A model generated the notes under the pieces. That model worked only from the letters and a program-made list of their open reading frames with translations. It did not search any database and had not been told where the DNA came from. 35,719 nt of DNA from Nitrospiraceae bacterium (GTDB lineage: Bacteria; Nitrospirota; Thermodesulfovibrionia; UBA6902). Within the stretch, counting starts at the first letter, position 1, and the number at the start of each line of letters is the position of its first letter. The position numbers and the translations under genes are program-made. The stretch spans positions 1,694,468-1,730,186 of the forward strand of contig CP070632.1 in assembly GCA_020356065.1 (NCBI GenBank), written 5' to 3'. This document shows, in pieces, positions 16,290 through 25,432 of the stretch.

Positions 16290-16585
16290 TGTTACGCTAA
16301 CTGTGACCTGTATACATTCTCATGATAACATGAGGCAATCTGCAGATTTCGACTCTTTTCTCAATTATTTCACGAACATGTTTTCAGATTTTCATTTATT
16401 CATCTGTAATAGAGTGATCTTCTATCCCTCATACTAATATGGAGGTTGATCTTCGATAGTTTGACAATAGAAATTGATTTCTGGAGATTTTACAGGAACA
16501 GCGCATATGGAACTTATTTCCTCACAGTAATAAAAAAAGCCCGCTTACGCTTCATATAGCAATTATATATTACACAAGGTTTCAG
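16290..16585. other. Gap between convergent genes
   Basis: Contains a small perfect hairpin CTCATG-ATAA-CATGAG at 16319-16334 without a T-tract, soon after the cysteine-synthase stop. Read on the minus strand after the OmpA gene, AAGC...GCTT followed by seven T is a weak terminator candidate near 16537-16555. No gene is seen. Confidence 0.35.
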
Positions 16586-17914
16586 CTATTTCTTTTGCAT
16601 TTTATTGATCATAGTAGATATAACCGAGACCACACGGCGGTTCTTCTTTCTGCCCTCTTCTGACTTGTTGTCAGCTACAGGAAGAAGTTCCCCATGACCA
16701 ATTATTTCCAGTCGTGAAGAATCAATGCCGTACTCCACCAGGCGCTGTTTAACGCTATCAGCCCTTCTCAGGGACAGTTCAAGGTTATACTGCTCAGTAC
16801 CAATATTGCAGGCGTGTCCTTCAATTACGGCTTTCGTATCCGGATAGGTCTTTAGAAACTCTGCAAGTTTCCGGATATCATCTTTATGAGTCTCTTTTAT
16901 AACTGCACTATCGAATTCAAACTCTACCTTTAAATCTACCGATACCTTTTCTTTGACCATGATGGCGCATCCTTTTTCATCAACCTTTACCCCTTCAAGC
17001 GTATCCGGACATTCGTCAAGATAGTCATAAATCCCATCACCATCACTGTCCTTTGGACAGCCGTCACTATCAACCGGAATACCTGCCGGCGTGTCAGGGC
17101 ACCTGTCCCTGTCATCGGTAACCCCGTCTCCATCACTGTCCTTCGGACAGCCTTCACCATCAACCGGAACACCTGCCGGCGTGTCAGGGCACCTGTCCCT
17201 GTCATCGGTAACCCCGTCTCCATCACTGTCCTTCGGACAGCCTTCACCATCAACCGGAACACCTGCCAGCGTGTCAGGGCACCTGTCCCTGTCATCGGTA
17301 ACCCCGTCTCCATCACTGTCACCAGGAGGAAGTGAAACAGTTTTTTTCTTTTTAAACGAGAACATATAGTTCAGACCGACTGTATATATAAAATTATTGC
17401 TTATATCATTAAAATCAACCAGATTTTTACGGTTTGTATTTTCCATCTCCAGGATATGGCGAATATCACCTCTCAAAGCCAAAGACTTGGTAATAAAGTA
17501 TTTAATTCCTCCGCCGTAATTAAGCAGATTATCCGTATTATTCACTCCGGATCCCTGAATATCAATAGTCCCGAGACCAGCACTAATGAACGGTACTAAT
17601 TTCTTTTCGGTACGGAAATGATACAAAGCATCTACCCGGTAAAGAGGAATTTTTATATCCGTACCATTTGACGTTGCTTCGGTATTCATGTAATCAAAGT
17701 TACCCTCGATTCCCAGGCTTCGTGTTATATTAATTCCGATTCCCAGCCCATAAACCACACTGTTATTTATGTCTTTGGAATCTGAAAATGCATATCCCCC
17801 AATATGAGGATGAATCGACACCATTCCCGGCCGCATTTCAGCTGTTATATTTTTAGAAGAAACAGCGCATATTAACAAAAATGAACTAACGATAAAAATT
17901 TTCAAGATTTTCAT
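16586..17914 (-). CDS. OmpA-family outer-membrane protein with thrombospondin-3 repeats
   Basis: A 442-residue structural outer-membrane protein. Order: signal peptide (~1-25), an eight-strand-type beta-barrel (~30-190; SLGIEGNFDYM, FISAGLGTI, YTVGLNYMF), a Ca-binding stalk of four TSP3 repeats (DSDGDGVTDDRDRCPDT..., ~198-318) and an OmpA C-terminal peptidoglycan-binding domain (~330-440; FEFDSAVIKETH, VIEGHACNIG, NLELSLRRADSVKQRL, GHGELLPVADN, GRKKNRRV). Three TSP3 units are encoded by near-identical 90-bp repeats, so repeat number may vary. AGGAGAAC precedes the ATG, itself preceded by a small ATCGCT-GA-AGCGAT hairpin. Its role is to tie the outer membrane to the cell wall; a porin role is possible but unproved. 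Confidence 0.93.
   Translation of the reverse strand: MKILKIFIVSSFLLICAVSSKNITAEMRPGMVSIHPHIGGYAFSDSKDINNSVVYGLGIGINITRSLGIEGNFDYMNTEATSNGTDIKIPLYRVDALYHFRTEKKLVPFISAGLGTIDIQGSGVNNTDNLLNYGGGIKYFITKSLALRGDIRHILEMENTNRKNLVDFNDISNNFIYTVGLNYMFSFKKKKTVSLPPGDSDGDGVTDDRDRCPDTLAGVPVDGEGCPKDSDGDGVTDDRDRCPDTPAGVPVDGEGCPKDSDGDGVTDDRDRCPDTPAGIPVDSDGCPKDSDGDGIYDYLDECPDTLEGVKVDEKGCAIMVKEKVSVDLKVEFEFDSAVIKETHKDDIRKLAEFLKTYPDTKAVIEGHACNIGTEQYNLELSLRRADSVKQRLVEYGIDSSRLEIIGHGELLPVADNKSEEGRKKNRRVVSVISTMINKMQKK
17051..17320. repeat. Three 90-bp tandem repeats (TSP3 coding)
   Basis: Units at 17051-17140, 17141-17230 and 17231-17320 encode 30-residue Asp-rich Ca-binding repeats. The second and third differ by about one base; the first has several differences. 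The in-frame, codon-level identity shows recent duplication and makes length change by slippage likely. Confidence 0.92.
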
Positions 17915-18255
17915 AATGTTCTCCTGATCGCTGAAGCGATATGTTACGCTTATTTAGTTATATATCGGTAAAATAACCAAAAATCTTTATCTAAACTTCC
18001 ATAATATAAAGTAAAGTTTTTTTAAAGTAAACAGTAAATTTCAAGGGAAAGTTAAGACAACATTGATCGTGCTATTATGATCTGTCAATCCTGATGGAGA
18101 CTGGTTCACCCAGTAATGTAATCAAATAAAATAATTGGGAAGATAAAATAACCTGATTCCCGCCGGGGTCTGACATCGAATTCAGTCATTTGAGGGATGA
18201 TAATTTTATGAAAGACTTATCATATCAGTCACTACTGAAACCACATAACAGAAGT
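17915..18255. other. Intergenic region between ompA-like gene and pth
   Basis: 341 nt. It holds the 14-bp hairpin ATCGCT-GA-AGCGAT (17927-17940) just upstream of the OmpA ribosome site, and AT-rich sequence likely to include the OmpA promoter. No gene is recognised; a 27-codon frame at 18208 has no support. Confidence 0.45.
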
Positions 18256-18813
18256 TTATCTGGCATGCAGCTTATTCTGGGCCTCTGATACCCCTGTTGA
18301 AAGAATCATGGATATCGCTTCCACAGACTTCACCACTGCCTCTTCCATGAGGGGCTTTTCTTTTTTATTAAAGGGTCTGAGCACATATTTTTCAGGATAC
18401 ATCCTTTCGGATCTGCCTATCCCGATTTTCAGTCTTATAAATTCTTTTGAGTTGAGAAGATCAATAATGGACTGGATCCCGTTATGCCCGCCCGATGATC
18501 CTTTTGTTCTAATTCTTATTAATCCCGGCTCAAGGTCAAGATCATCATGTATGATGATAAAGTTCTCTATTTCATCGTATTTGAACAGGGCTTCTCTCAC
18601 AGCAATGCCGCTTCTGTTCATAAACGTAAGAGGCTTTATCAGGACCACACTCTGGTCCCCGATAAAGCCTCTTCCGTATAGATAGTTAGATGTCTTCCTG
18701 TTTACCGCAATCGAATATCTTGCTGCCAGAGCATCGACAACTGCAAATCCGATATTATGACGCGTATCGGAATATTCTTCGCCTGGATTGCCAAGTCCGG
18801 CCACCAGCCACAT
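18256..18813 (-). CDS. pth: Peptidyl-tRNA hydrolase
   Basis: Cytosolic enzyme that releases peptides from peptidyl-tRNAs dropped by the ribosome. At 185 residues it is the normal length. GLGNPGEEYSDTRHNIGF has the catalytic His in RHNIG; KPLTFMNRSG and HDDLDLEPG, SSGGHNGIQSII and RLKIGIGR are the other family blocks. It starts 10 nt after rplY, the usual order, and likely shares its transcript. A weak ribosome site suggests translational coupling. Confidence 0.97.
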   Translation of the reverse strand: MWLVAGLGNPGEEYSDTRHNIGFAVVDALAARYSIAVNRKTSNYLYGRGFIGDQSVVLIKPLTFMNRSGIAVREALFKYDEIENFIIIHDDLDLEPGLIRIRTKGSSGGHNGIQSIIDLLNSKEFIRLKIGIGRSERMYPEKYVLRPFNKKEKPLMEEAVVKSVEAISMILSTGVSEAQNKLHAR

Positions 18814-18822
18814 AATAAAGGC

Positions 18823-19503
18823 CTACTTTTCTTTCTCTTCCTGTGCAGACTCTTCTTTTGCCTCTTCCTTGCCCTTCTCCCCAACCAGTTCAGGCTCAGC
18901 AGCTTCTCCCTCAGCTTCTTCAGCAGCAACTTCCTCAACCTTTGGAGCACTAACATTAAGAATGGCTCCGGACGGATCAGATATAATTTTTATGCCCTCT
19001 GGTGCAGAGATATCACTGACATGTAACGAATGGCCAATATCTATATGCCCTGCATCAACTTCGATTTTGTCAGGGATTTGTGTAGGAAGGCACTCAACTT
19101 CTATGTCTCTCAGATGGTGCTCGAGAATACCGCCCATCTTTATCCCGATAGGTTCTTTGACTATCTCGATAGGAACAGTTACTTTGACAAGCTTCTTAAG
19201 AGATACTTCAACAAAGTCAACATGTAAAAGCTCATCACTCACCGGATCAGTCTGATAATCTTTCACCAGGACCGGATGTTCTGATTTTTTCGTGCCGTCC
19301 TCATGAAGTTCAATTGTTATCAGGGCATGGTCTCCTGTTCCAGTAAAGATCAGTTTTGACATTTCCTTTCCATGCACCTTGATCGGTCTGGAATTCCCCC
19401 CGGAATAAACTACGGCAGGAAGCATACCGCTTCTCCTGAGGCTTCTCGCTACCCCTTTGCCGACTTCAGGCCTTACATCAGCCTTAACAAGTAATTTTTC
19501 CAT
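18823..19503 (-). CDS. rplY: Ribosomal protein L25 (general stress protein Ctc form)
   Basis: A 226-residue long-form L25 that binds 5S rRNA. The N-terminal L25 domain spans ~4-95 (ARSLRRSGMLPAVVYSGGNSRPIKV, DYQTDPVSDELLHVDFVEVS) and the CTC beta domain ~100-185 (VPIEIVKEPIGIKMGGILEHHLRDIEVECLP in part). The C-terminus is a highly acidic Glu/Ala-rich tail (VEEVAAEEAEGEAAEPELVG...), common in long L25. GGAGGT precedes the ATG. It lies between prs and pth, a conserved bacterial order. Confidence 0.96.
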   Translation of the reverse strand: MEKLLVKADVRPEVGKGVARSLRRSGMLPAVVYSGGNSRPIKVHGKEMSKLIFTGTGDHALITIELHEDGTKKSEHPVLVKDYQTDPVSDELLHVDFVEVSLKKLVKVTVPIEIVKEPIGIKMGGILEHHLRDIEVECLPTQIPDKIEVDAGHIDIGHSLHVSDISAPEGIKIISDPSGAILNVSAPKVEEVAAEEAEGEAAEPELVGEKGKEEAKEESAQEEKEK

Positions 19504-19537
19504 TTCTTAATTTACCTCCATTTATAATAAACCGTTT

Positions 19538-19571
19538 AAACAGCTTGAACCGTTTGAAACGTTCAAGCCGT
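19538..19571. other. Hairpin between prs and rplY
   Basis: GCTTGAAC (19543-19550) and GTTCAAGC (19561-19568) form a perfect 8-bp stem with a 10-nt loop, extended by AAC/GTT. On the minus strand it falls right after the prs stop and before the rplY ribosome site, with no T-tract. It could be a transcript-processing or attenuation structure separating prs from rplY-pth. Confidence 0.4.
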
Positions 19572-19577
19572 TCATAT

Positions 19578-20519
19578 TTAATCAAAAAGAGAACTTACTG
19601 AGGATTCTTCATTAATTCTTTTTATCGCTTCTCCAAGCAGTTTTGCGACGGTGAGCACGGTCAGCTTGCTGCAGCGTTTTTGATTTTCCTCCATGGGTAT
19701 GGTATTCGTAACTATAACATCCTCCAGTACTGAATCATTGATCCTGTCCAGTGCAGGACCTGAGAGAACAGCGTGTGCGCATGCTGCAATGACCCGTTTT
19801 GCGCCATTTTCTTTCAGGGCGGCCGCAGCCTGGGTAATCGTACCGGCAGTATCAATCATATCATCAAAAAGGATCGCATTTTTATTGCTGACTTCACCTA
19901 TAACATGCATGACCTGCGAAACATTTGCTTTTTCTCGGCGTTTGTCAATTATTGCCAGTGATGCATCAAGCCTTTTTGCAAAAGCCCTGGCCCGCTCCAC
20001 ACCACCGGCATCAGGAGAAACAACTACAACATCATTTGCATATTTATCCTTTACATATTCGGACAGAACAGGAGCAGCATAGAGATGATCAACAGGAATG
20101 TCAAAGAATCCCTGGATCTGACCTGCATGAAGATCTATCGTCAATACCCTGTTTATTCCGGTTGCGGTCAACAGGTCGGCTACAAGCCTGGCTGATATCG
20201 GAACTCTTGGCTGGGCTTTTCTGTCCTGTCGTGCATAGCCGTAATAAGGCATGACCGCAGTGATCCGTCTCGCCGATGCCCTCTTAAGTGCATCCACCAT
20301 AAGGAGAAGTTCCATCAGGTTATTATTAACAGGAGTGCATGTAGACTGGACAACATACACGTCAGAGCCTCTGACATTTTCATCTATATGCACGGTAATC
20401 TCTCCGTCACTGAAGGTAGATACAGTTGCCTTTCCCAGGGGAATGTTCAGCACATCAGCAATTTCATTTGCAAGTTTAGCATTGGAATTACCTGCAAATA
20501 TTTTAATACCCTCCGGCAT
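19578..20519 (-). CDS. prs: Ribose-phosphate pyrophosphokinase
   Basis: Makes PRPP from ribose-5-phosphate and ATP for nucleotide, histidine and tryptophan synthesis. The 313 residues are full length. Seen: [20 protein letters not shown] at the N-terminal domain, [10 protein letters not shown], the ATP/Mg site [30 protein letters not shown] with KR in the flexible loop ([12 protein letters not shown]), and the PRPP loop [16 protein letters not shown] precedes the ATG. It stands between tRNA-Gln and rplY. Confidence 0.98.
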   Translation of the reverse strand: MPEGIKIFAGNSNAKLANEIADVLNIPLGKATVSTFSDGEITVHIDENVRGSDVYVVQSTCTPVNNNLMELLLMVDALKRASARRITAVMPYYGYARQDRKAQPRVPISARLVADLLTATGINRVLTIDLHAGQIQGFFDIPVDHLYAAPVLSEYVKDKYANDVVVVSPDAGGVERARAFAKRLDASLAIIDKRREKANVSQVMHVIGEVSNKNAILFDDMIDTAGTITQAAAALKENGAKRVIAACAHAVLSGPALDRINDSVLEDVIVTNTIPMEENQKRCSKLTVLTVAKLLGEAIKRINEESSVSSLFD

Positions 20520-20627
20520 TGTTCCTCCTGTGTAAATTTATAAGTAACAGTGAGAAGTCAGAAATCTATATTTCTTCCATCCCACTTCTTAATTCTTAGC
20601 TCTGTAATCTTTATAACAAAATTCAGA

Positions 20628-20702
20628 TGGCTGGGGCGGGAGGATTCGAACCCCCGAATGCATGGACCAAAACCATGTGTCTTACCGCTTGACGACGCCC
20701 CA
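20628..20702 (-). tRNA. tRNA-Gln (anticodon TTG)
   Basis: On the minus strand the 7-bp acceptor TGGGGCG/CGCCCCA, an anticodon stem CATGG/CCATG around loop TTTTGGT (anticodon TTG) and a T-arm with GGTTCGAATCC make a complete cloverleaf. Discriminator G and a genomically encoded CCA (20628-20631) follow. It sits between ispE and prs, a position shared by many related bacteria. Confidence 0.95.
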
Positions 20703-20722
20703 AGAAAATGTCTACAGTTCGT

Positions 20723-21634
20723 TCAATCGGTTATTGTATGAACAGCTGCCGTCCAGAAATCCTGAAACTCTCCGGATGCAGCTTCAGCCTCATTCTCTGA
20801 CCTGAACACACCAAACACGGTTGAACCGCTTCCGCTCATTAATGAAAAAACCGCCCCGAGTCTGCGAAGCCTGTCTTTTATTTCAGCAATAACATGGAAT
20901 TCCCTGATGAGGACAGACTCCAAATCATTCAGTTCAGATCCGGAAATGGCGCTAAAATGGGCTTCCTCGATATTCCGGATTAAAAGCTTAATATTATTTA
21001 CTTTTTCTCTTTTTTTTGTCAACTTTGGAAGGTTATCGTACAGCTTTAATGAATTCTCCTGATCCTGTGTTTCCTGTTCCAGCAGCCTGGTCGATTGAAA
21101 ATTTTTATACGCCCAGGCAGTTGAAACGGCAAAAGGGGGCTTAACCAAAAGAATATAGAGCTTTTTTTTATTCTTGCACGGGGTCATCTTTTCTCCCCTG
21201 CCATACACAAATGATGCAGGACCATAGAGAAAAAAAGGGACGTCTGATCCGATCCGGGCAGCTAATTCACTTAATGATTCGGAAGAAAGTCCGAGAGACC
21301 ATAGCTGGTTGAGTCCCATGAGAGCTGCTGCTGCGTCACTGCTCCCTCCTCCCAGACCCGCACCGACAGGGATATTCTTATGAAGTTCCATACATGCGCC
21401 CTCATTGACTGAATACGTGCTTTTCAGTAAAGCAGCAGCCCTGTAAACAAGATTGTCCTTTTCAGCGATACTTCCTTCTGTTTTCAGTGACAGATCATCC
21501 GCAGGTGATATTTTCAGAACATCATAAAGAGATATTTTCTGCATAAGACTCTGGATCTCATGAAATCCGTCATCCCGCAGGCCGAGGATCTTTAAAAACC
21601 AGTTAATTTTTGCAGGGGCTTTCAGGGTAAGCAT
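20723..21634 (-). CDS. ispE: 4-diphosphocytidyl-2-C-methyl-D-erythritol kinase
   Basis: The GHMP kinase of the MEP isoprenoid pathway. The 303-residue protein has the N-terminal APAKINWFLKILGLRDDGFHEI (substrate binding), the phosphate loop PVGAGLGGGSSDAAA, DVPFFLYGPA, and the C-terminal GSGSTVFGVF loop. It has a slightly long, basic insert at ~180-215. No strong ribosome site stands before 21634, and the gene follows the TPR lipoprotein gene after a repeat element. Confidence 0.96.
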   Translation of the reverse strand: MLTLKAPAKINWFLKILGLRDDGFHEIQSLMQKISLYDVLKISPADDLSLKTEGSIAEKDNLVYRAAALLKSTYSVNEGACMELHKNIPVGAGLGGGSSDAAAALMGLNQLWSLGLSSESLSELAARIGSDVPFFLYGPASFVYGRGEKMTPCKNKKKLYILLVKPPFAVSTAWAYKNFQSTRLLEQETQDQENSLKLYDNLPKLTKKREKVNNIKLLIRNIEEAHFSAISGSELNDLESVLIREFHVIAEIKDRLRRLGAVFSLMSGSGSTVFGVFRSENEAEAASGEFQDFWTAAVHTITD

Positions 21635-21660
21635 TGATCGTTGACTGCAACTATTGCATG

Positions 21661-21731
21661 CAGTGAGAAGTTAGTAGTCAGCAGTGAGGAAAATACCTTG
21701 CCTCCCCTGACTACCAGCTACTGACTACCGG
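21661..21731. repeat. Imperfect palindromic intergenic repeat, AGAAGTTAGTAGT family (copy 2)
   Basis: AGAAGTTAGTAGTCAG on the left and CCTGACTACCAGCTACTGAC on the right make an imperfect inverted repeat that shares a 13-mer and layout with 6690-6759. It overlaps the last codons and stop of the TPR lipoprotein gene, so the insertion may have altered its C-terminus. A weaker relative (GTGAGAAGTCAGAA) stands at 20549. Confidence 0.55.
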
Positions 21732-23311
21732 GCTTTTCTGAGGTTTTCAATCTTTCCTTCTATTCTCTCTTTAAGGCCTTCTTCTTTTTCATGATATTCC
21801 AGGGATGCTTCCCATGCCTTTATTGCAGCATCTATATCGTCAAGTTTGATATACACATCTCCCAGGTGCTCCAGAATAACGGGGTCTTCTTTTTCTATCT
21901 CAGAAGCCTTTTTTATTTCCTCAAGCGCCTCATTATACATCCCTTTTTTGTAATATACCCACCCCAGACTGTCTCGTATATACCCCTGATCAGGTTCAAT
22001 GGATATCGCCTTTTTTATGAGATCAAGGGCCTCATCAAGATGGATCCCCCTGTCTGCATATGAATATCCCAAATAATTTAATGCATCGACATGTTCAGGA
22101 TTGACCTCAAGGGTTTTCTTCAGATAATTAAACATTTTCGCATGGTTTAACAGTTTTTCATATACTACTGCAAGACTGAAAAGAATCTCATCGTCTTCAG
22201 GATCAATAGATAGTGCTTTCTTGAATATATCTTCAGCCTTTTCAAAATCCTTTTTCTGAATATAAATCTGTCCCATATAATAGTAGATGTCTGCATTATC
22301 CGGAAGCATGGTGATAAGTAATTCAAATTGATCTATCGCCTCATCATGCCGTCCCATAACACCCAGTATCTTTGCAAGCAGAAATATGGCATTTGCGTTA
22401 TCAGGATCAGTTGCGATGATCTTTCTGAGCTCTTCCTCTGCCTTGTCAAATTGTTTGTTGTCTGCATACATATTTGCCAGCATGCCAATGACTTTCAGGT
22501 TCCCTGGTTCAGATTCCATGATTTCTGTCAGCTGTTCAATTACCTTGTCAAGCTTTCCCTGCTTAAAGTAGAGCGCGGCAATTCTCTTGCGGGCTTCCGT
22601 ATAAAGCGGGTTTAAACTCAGGGACTTCTCATAGCCGGCGATTGCTTTCTCAACATCATCTGTCAATTCATAGGCAAGTCCGAGCGTATAAAAACCATCC
22701 CATAGTAAAGAGTCATACTCAACAGCCTTTTCAAGTTCCTGGATCGCCAGTGCATACTCTTTGATATCTACATAAATCTTGCCAAGATAATATCGTGCCG
22801 TAGAATTGTAGGGATCTTTTTTAACCACATTCTGAAGTGTGAGGACAGCCTCGTCTACTTTTCCGCTGACTCTGAACAGGTATGCTAAATGAATGTGAGT
22901 CTGGGTATTGTCAGGGGCAATGTCAATCAGCTTTTCATACATCTTTATCGCTTTGTCATACTCCTGCTGACGGGCATACAGAGTAGCCAGCATAAACAGT
23001 GCAGGTTCATAGTCCGGCGACATGACAAGCGCATCCTCTGCCGATGTGATGGCTTTGTCAGGCATGTCCATTCTTAAATATGCATGGGCCATTTCGGACC
23101 GCAAATACACAGAATCAGGGTCCTCTTCCAGAGCACGTTTCAGATGATCTAGTGCGACCTCCCATTCATTAGCCATTTCCGCCTCAACAGCTATCATATA
23201 GTGATAATACCCCTTGTCTGAAGGATTGAACACGGCTTGCCTGGTTGAGGCACAGGACACCATTAACGAAAAAATGAGCAGCAATGGAAACCATTTCACA
23301 TGAATAGTCAT
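21725..23311 (-). CDS. TPR-repeat lipoprotein
   Basis: A 528-residue lipoprotein: the signal peptide ends in lipobox LMVS-C (residue 20), so it should be anchored to a membrane. The mature protein is almost entirely TPR units (about 14, with typical A-x3-Y-x5-A and W/L-G-Y-F-A-P-type positions; e.g. YDKAIKMYEKLIDIAPDN, YEKSLSLNPLYTEARKRIA). TPR lipoproteins act as scaffolds in export or envelope assembly, but the partner here is unknown. It is upstream of ispE on the same strand; in several anaerobe genomes a similar gene sits here. It is divergent from rfaE1. Confidence 0.9.
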   Translation of the reverse strand: MTIHVKWFPLLLIFSLMVSCASTRQAVFNPSDKGYYHYMIAVEAEMANEWEVALDHLKRALEEDPDSVYLRSEMAHAYLRMDMPDKAITSAEDALVMSPDYEPALFMLATLYARQQEYDKAIKMYEKLIDIAPDNTQTHIHLAYLFRVSGKVDEAVLTLQNVVKKDPYNSTARYYLGKIYVDIKEYALAIQELEKAVEYDSLLWDGFYTLGLAYELTDDVEKAIAGYEKSLSLNPLYTEARKRIAALYFKQGKLDKVIEQLTEIMESEPGNLKVIGMLANMYADNKQFDKAEEELRKIIATDPDNANAIFLLAKILGVMGRHDEAIDQFELLITMLPDNADIYYYMGQIYIQKKDFEKAEDIFKKALSIDPEDDEILFSLAVVYEKLLNHAKMFNYLKKTLEVNPEHVDALNYLGYSYADRGIHLDEALDLIKKAISIEPDQGYIRDSLGWVYYKKGMYNEALEEIKKASEIEKEDPVILEHLGDVYIKLDDIDAAIKAWEASLEYHEKEEGLKERIEGKIENLRKAR

Positions 23312-23538
23312 AGTGGTATTATGTCACAAACCAATACGATTAACAATATTCGCAGATCAAAGATGCAAGGACTCACAACGTTTGTTCAGGTTAGTAAAAC
23401 TATCTCTGTCAGCTCGCTGCTGATCACATGTTTATACGGCATAAACCGCTATATTCTATAATCATGGGAACAAAACAGTAACATAAGTTGCGAAATATTC
23501 TGTTTCCATGATAAATTTATTAAGAAAATCAACTTATT

Positions 23539-24531
23539 ATGAAGGAACTTTTCAAAAATTTCAGCAGAACCGGCGTACTTGTCGTCGGCGATCTTATGGT
23601 CGACCGGTATATCTACGGCAAGGTGAAAAGAATATCTCCCGAAGCTCCTGTTCCTGTTGTTGAAGTCAACGATGAGACCTTACTTCTGGGGGGAGCTGCT
23701 AATGTTGCACATAATGTACAGTCCCTTGGAGGAAAGGTCTTTATAGCGGGCACCATAGGCAGAGACAATGTCGGAAAGATATTAACAAACAGGTTTACTG
23801 AATTAGGTTTTGACACCGACGGTATTATCGTAGACAGGAAGCGACCGACAACAGTGAAGACAAGGGTGATAGCACACAGCCAGCAGGTCGTCCGCTTTGA
23901 TCGTGAAGTCAAGTCAGACATAAGCAGAGCAACAATATCATTACTCCTGGACTATGTAAAGTCATGCCTGCCTCATATCAAGGGTATCATTATATCTGAC
24001 TACTGCAAGGGATTGATTACCAGAGGGCTTATCAAAAAAATCCTTGAACTGGCCGGCCCCAAAAAGATTGTTACGGTAGATCCCAAAATAGGGCATTTCA
24101 GTTACTATAGTGGTGTAAGCCTCATTACCCCTAATATTAACGAAGCTTCCTTCGGAACAGGAATAGACATCACTGATGAAAAAAGCCTTCTCGCGGCCGG
24201 TAAATTACTGTTAAAAAAACTTAAGTGCAACGCTGTGATGATCACTCGCGGAGAAGACGGGATGTCTCTCTTTGAACATAACGGGAGGGTGACTCACATA
24301 CCAACGTGTGCACAGGAAGTGTATGATGTCAGTGGAGCGGGAGATACCGTGATCGCCGCTTTAACACTGAGTTATGCCAGCGGCGCTTCCTTGAAAGAGG
24401 CGGCAATCATTGCAAACCACGCAGCAGGAGTTGTCGTAACCAGGGTCGGCACTGCCGTTGTCAGCCAGAGGGATATAATTAAGAGTGCAAAGAGCTGTAA
24501 ACCTCAGGTAACCACTTTTAAAAACAGATGA
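23539..24531 (+). CDS. rfaE1: D-glycero-beta-D-manno-heptose-7-phosphate kinase
   Basis: Phosphorylates heptose-7-phosphate at C1 in ADP-heptose synthesis for lipopolysaccharide core. A PfkB/ribokinase-family protein of 330 residues: LVVGDLMVDRYIYGKVKRISPEAPVPVV at the start, GGAANVAHNVQSLGG, ITRGEDGMSLF, and the catalytic DVSGAGDTVIAALTL near residue 265. Only the kinase half is present, so this is the separate HldA/RfaE1 form; the nucleotidyltransferase half is not in the window. It supports an LPS-bearing outer membrane. Confidence 0.95.
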   Translation: MKELFKNFSRTGVLVVGDLMVDRYIYGKVKRISPEAPVPVVEVNDETLLLGGAANVAHNVQSLGGKVFIAGTIGRDNVGKILTNRFTELGFDTDGIIVDRKRPTTVKTRVIAHSQQVVRFDREVKSDISRATISLLLDYVKSCLPHIKGIIISDYCKGLITRGLIKKILELAGPKKIVTVDPKIGHFSYYSGVSLITPNINEASFGTGIDITDEKSLLAAGKLLLKKLKCNAVMITRGEDGMSLFEHNGRVTHIPTCAQEVYDVSGAGDTVIAALTLSYASGASLKEAAIIANHAAGVVVTRVGTAVVSQRDIIKSAKSCKPQVTTFKNR

Positions 24532-24868
24532 CCACGGAATATGACGAGGTCATATGATCGGTGTATATGATTTGTAAATGAGACAGGTATGCTAAAAAAA
24601 GTTATTTATCGATACCCAAGACACAATTATCAAAACACTCTGTTTCGATATCCTCTGAAGCGGCAATGATGCATTGAATCAATCTCATCGCATTTAATAA
24701 GTTTTTTGGCATGCCTGTCTTGACAAATACCTTCATGAATATTTCAGGTTAATGCTGTCCCTGACTTCACTGTTTATGAAAATTGCGCTGTCTGAAGATC
24801 CATTCATAGAAAAACTTTTTTGGTTAAGGTATTATAAAAAGTCATATTACAATTTTAAGGAGCACGTA

Positions 24869-25324
24869 TTGGTCAAACAGATGAAAATAGAGGGACTACT
24901 TTTCGATCCCAGAAGTAACATGTATATTTTGCTGCTTAAAGAGGTAAATGGGAACAATACATTGCCGATCTGGATCGGGAAACCGGAAGCTGATTCAATT
25001 GCCCTCGCCCTGGGTAAAATAGTAACTCCGCGACCTCTTACCCATGATCTGGTGAAGAACGTCATCACCGGAGTTAATATGCAGGTAACAAGAATCATGA
25101 TAACCGAAATCGTTGACAACACATACTATGCCGGCATTTATATTGACAAGGGAGATGGTGAAGAAGTTCATATAGATTCAAGGCCTAGTGACGCCATAGC
25201 TGTTGCCATCAGAATTAATGCGCCGATCTTTGTAAACGAGAGCGTCATAGAGCACAAGAACAACGATGAGCTTGAGGACTGGCTCAAGAAACTGAAACCT
25301 GAGGATTTCGGGAACATAATGTAA
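24869..25324 (+). CDS. Bifunctional nuclease family protein (DUF151)
   Basis: A 151-residue DUF151/BFN protein. Seen: EVNGNNTLPIWIGKPEADSIALAL (family signature), TRPLTHDLVKNVITG-like PRPLTHDLVKNVI, the ITEIVDNTYYAGI strand and DSRPSDAIAVAIRINAPIFV. Members have been described as nucleases in a few organisms; here nuclease activity is only inferred. TTG at 24869 is chosen because AAGGAG (24857-24862) stands 6 nt upstream; the open frame runs farther left to 24752 but without a ribosome site, and the extra 39 codons do not match the family. A strong terminator follows. Confidence 0.9.
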   Translation: MVKQMKIEGLLFDPRSNMYILLLKEVNGNNTLPIWIGKPEADSIALALGKIVTPRPLTHDLVKNVITGVNMQVTRIMITEIVDNTYYAGIYIDKGDGEEVHIDSRPSDAIAVAIRINAPIFVNESVIEHKNNDELEDWLKKLKPEDFGNIM

Positions 25325-25380
25325 GAAGGATGACCGTACAGATTATACAGGGATTCCACCGGTTAAAAAGAGAATTCAAG

Positions 25381-25412
25381 GGTTCAGGATAACATCCTGA
25401 ACCTTTTATTTT
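25381..25412 (+). terminator. Rho-independent terminator after DUF151 gene
   Basis: GGTTCAGGAT-AAC-ATCCTGAACC is a perfect 10-bp stem with a 3-nt loop, followed by TTTTATTTT. It lies 57 nt after the DUF151 stop and 21 nt before recO. The recO promoter or start region must lie inside or after it. Confidence 0.92.
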
Positions 25413-25432
25413 GGTGATCTTTTCCAGACGCA

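Noticed and set aside
17051-17320. Possible CRISPR array
   Set aside because: Repeats are contiguous 90-bp coding units without spacers.
17091-17369. Repetitive Ser/Pro-rich plus-strand frame
   Set aside because: Reverse-frame shadow of the TSP3 tandem repeats in the OmpA-family gene.
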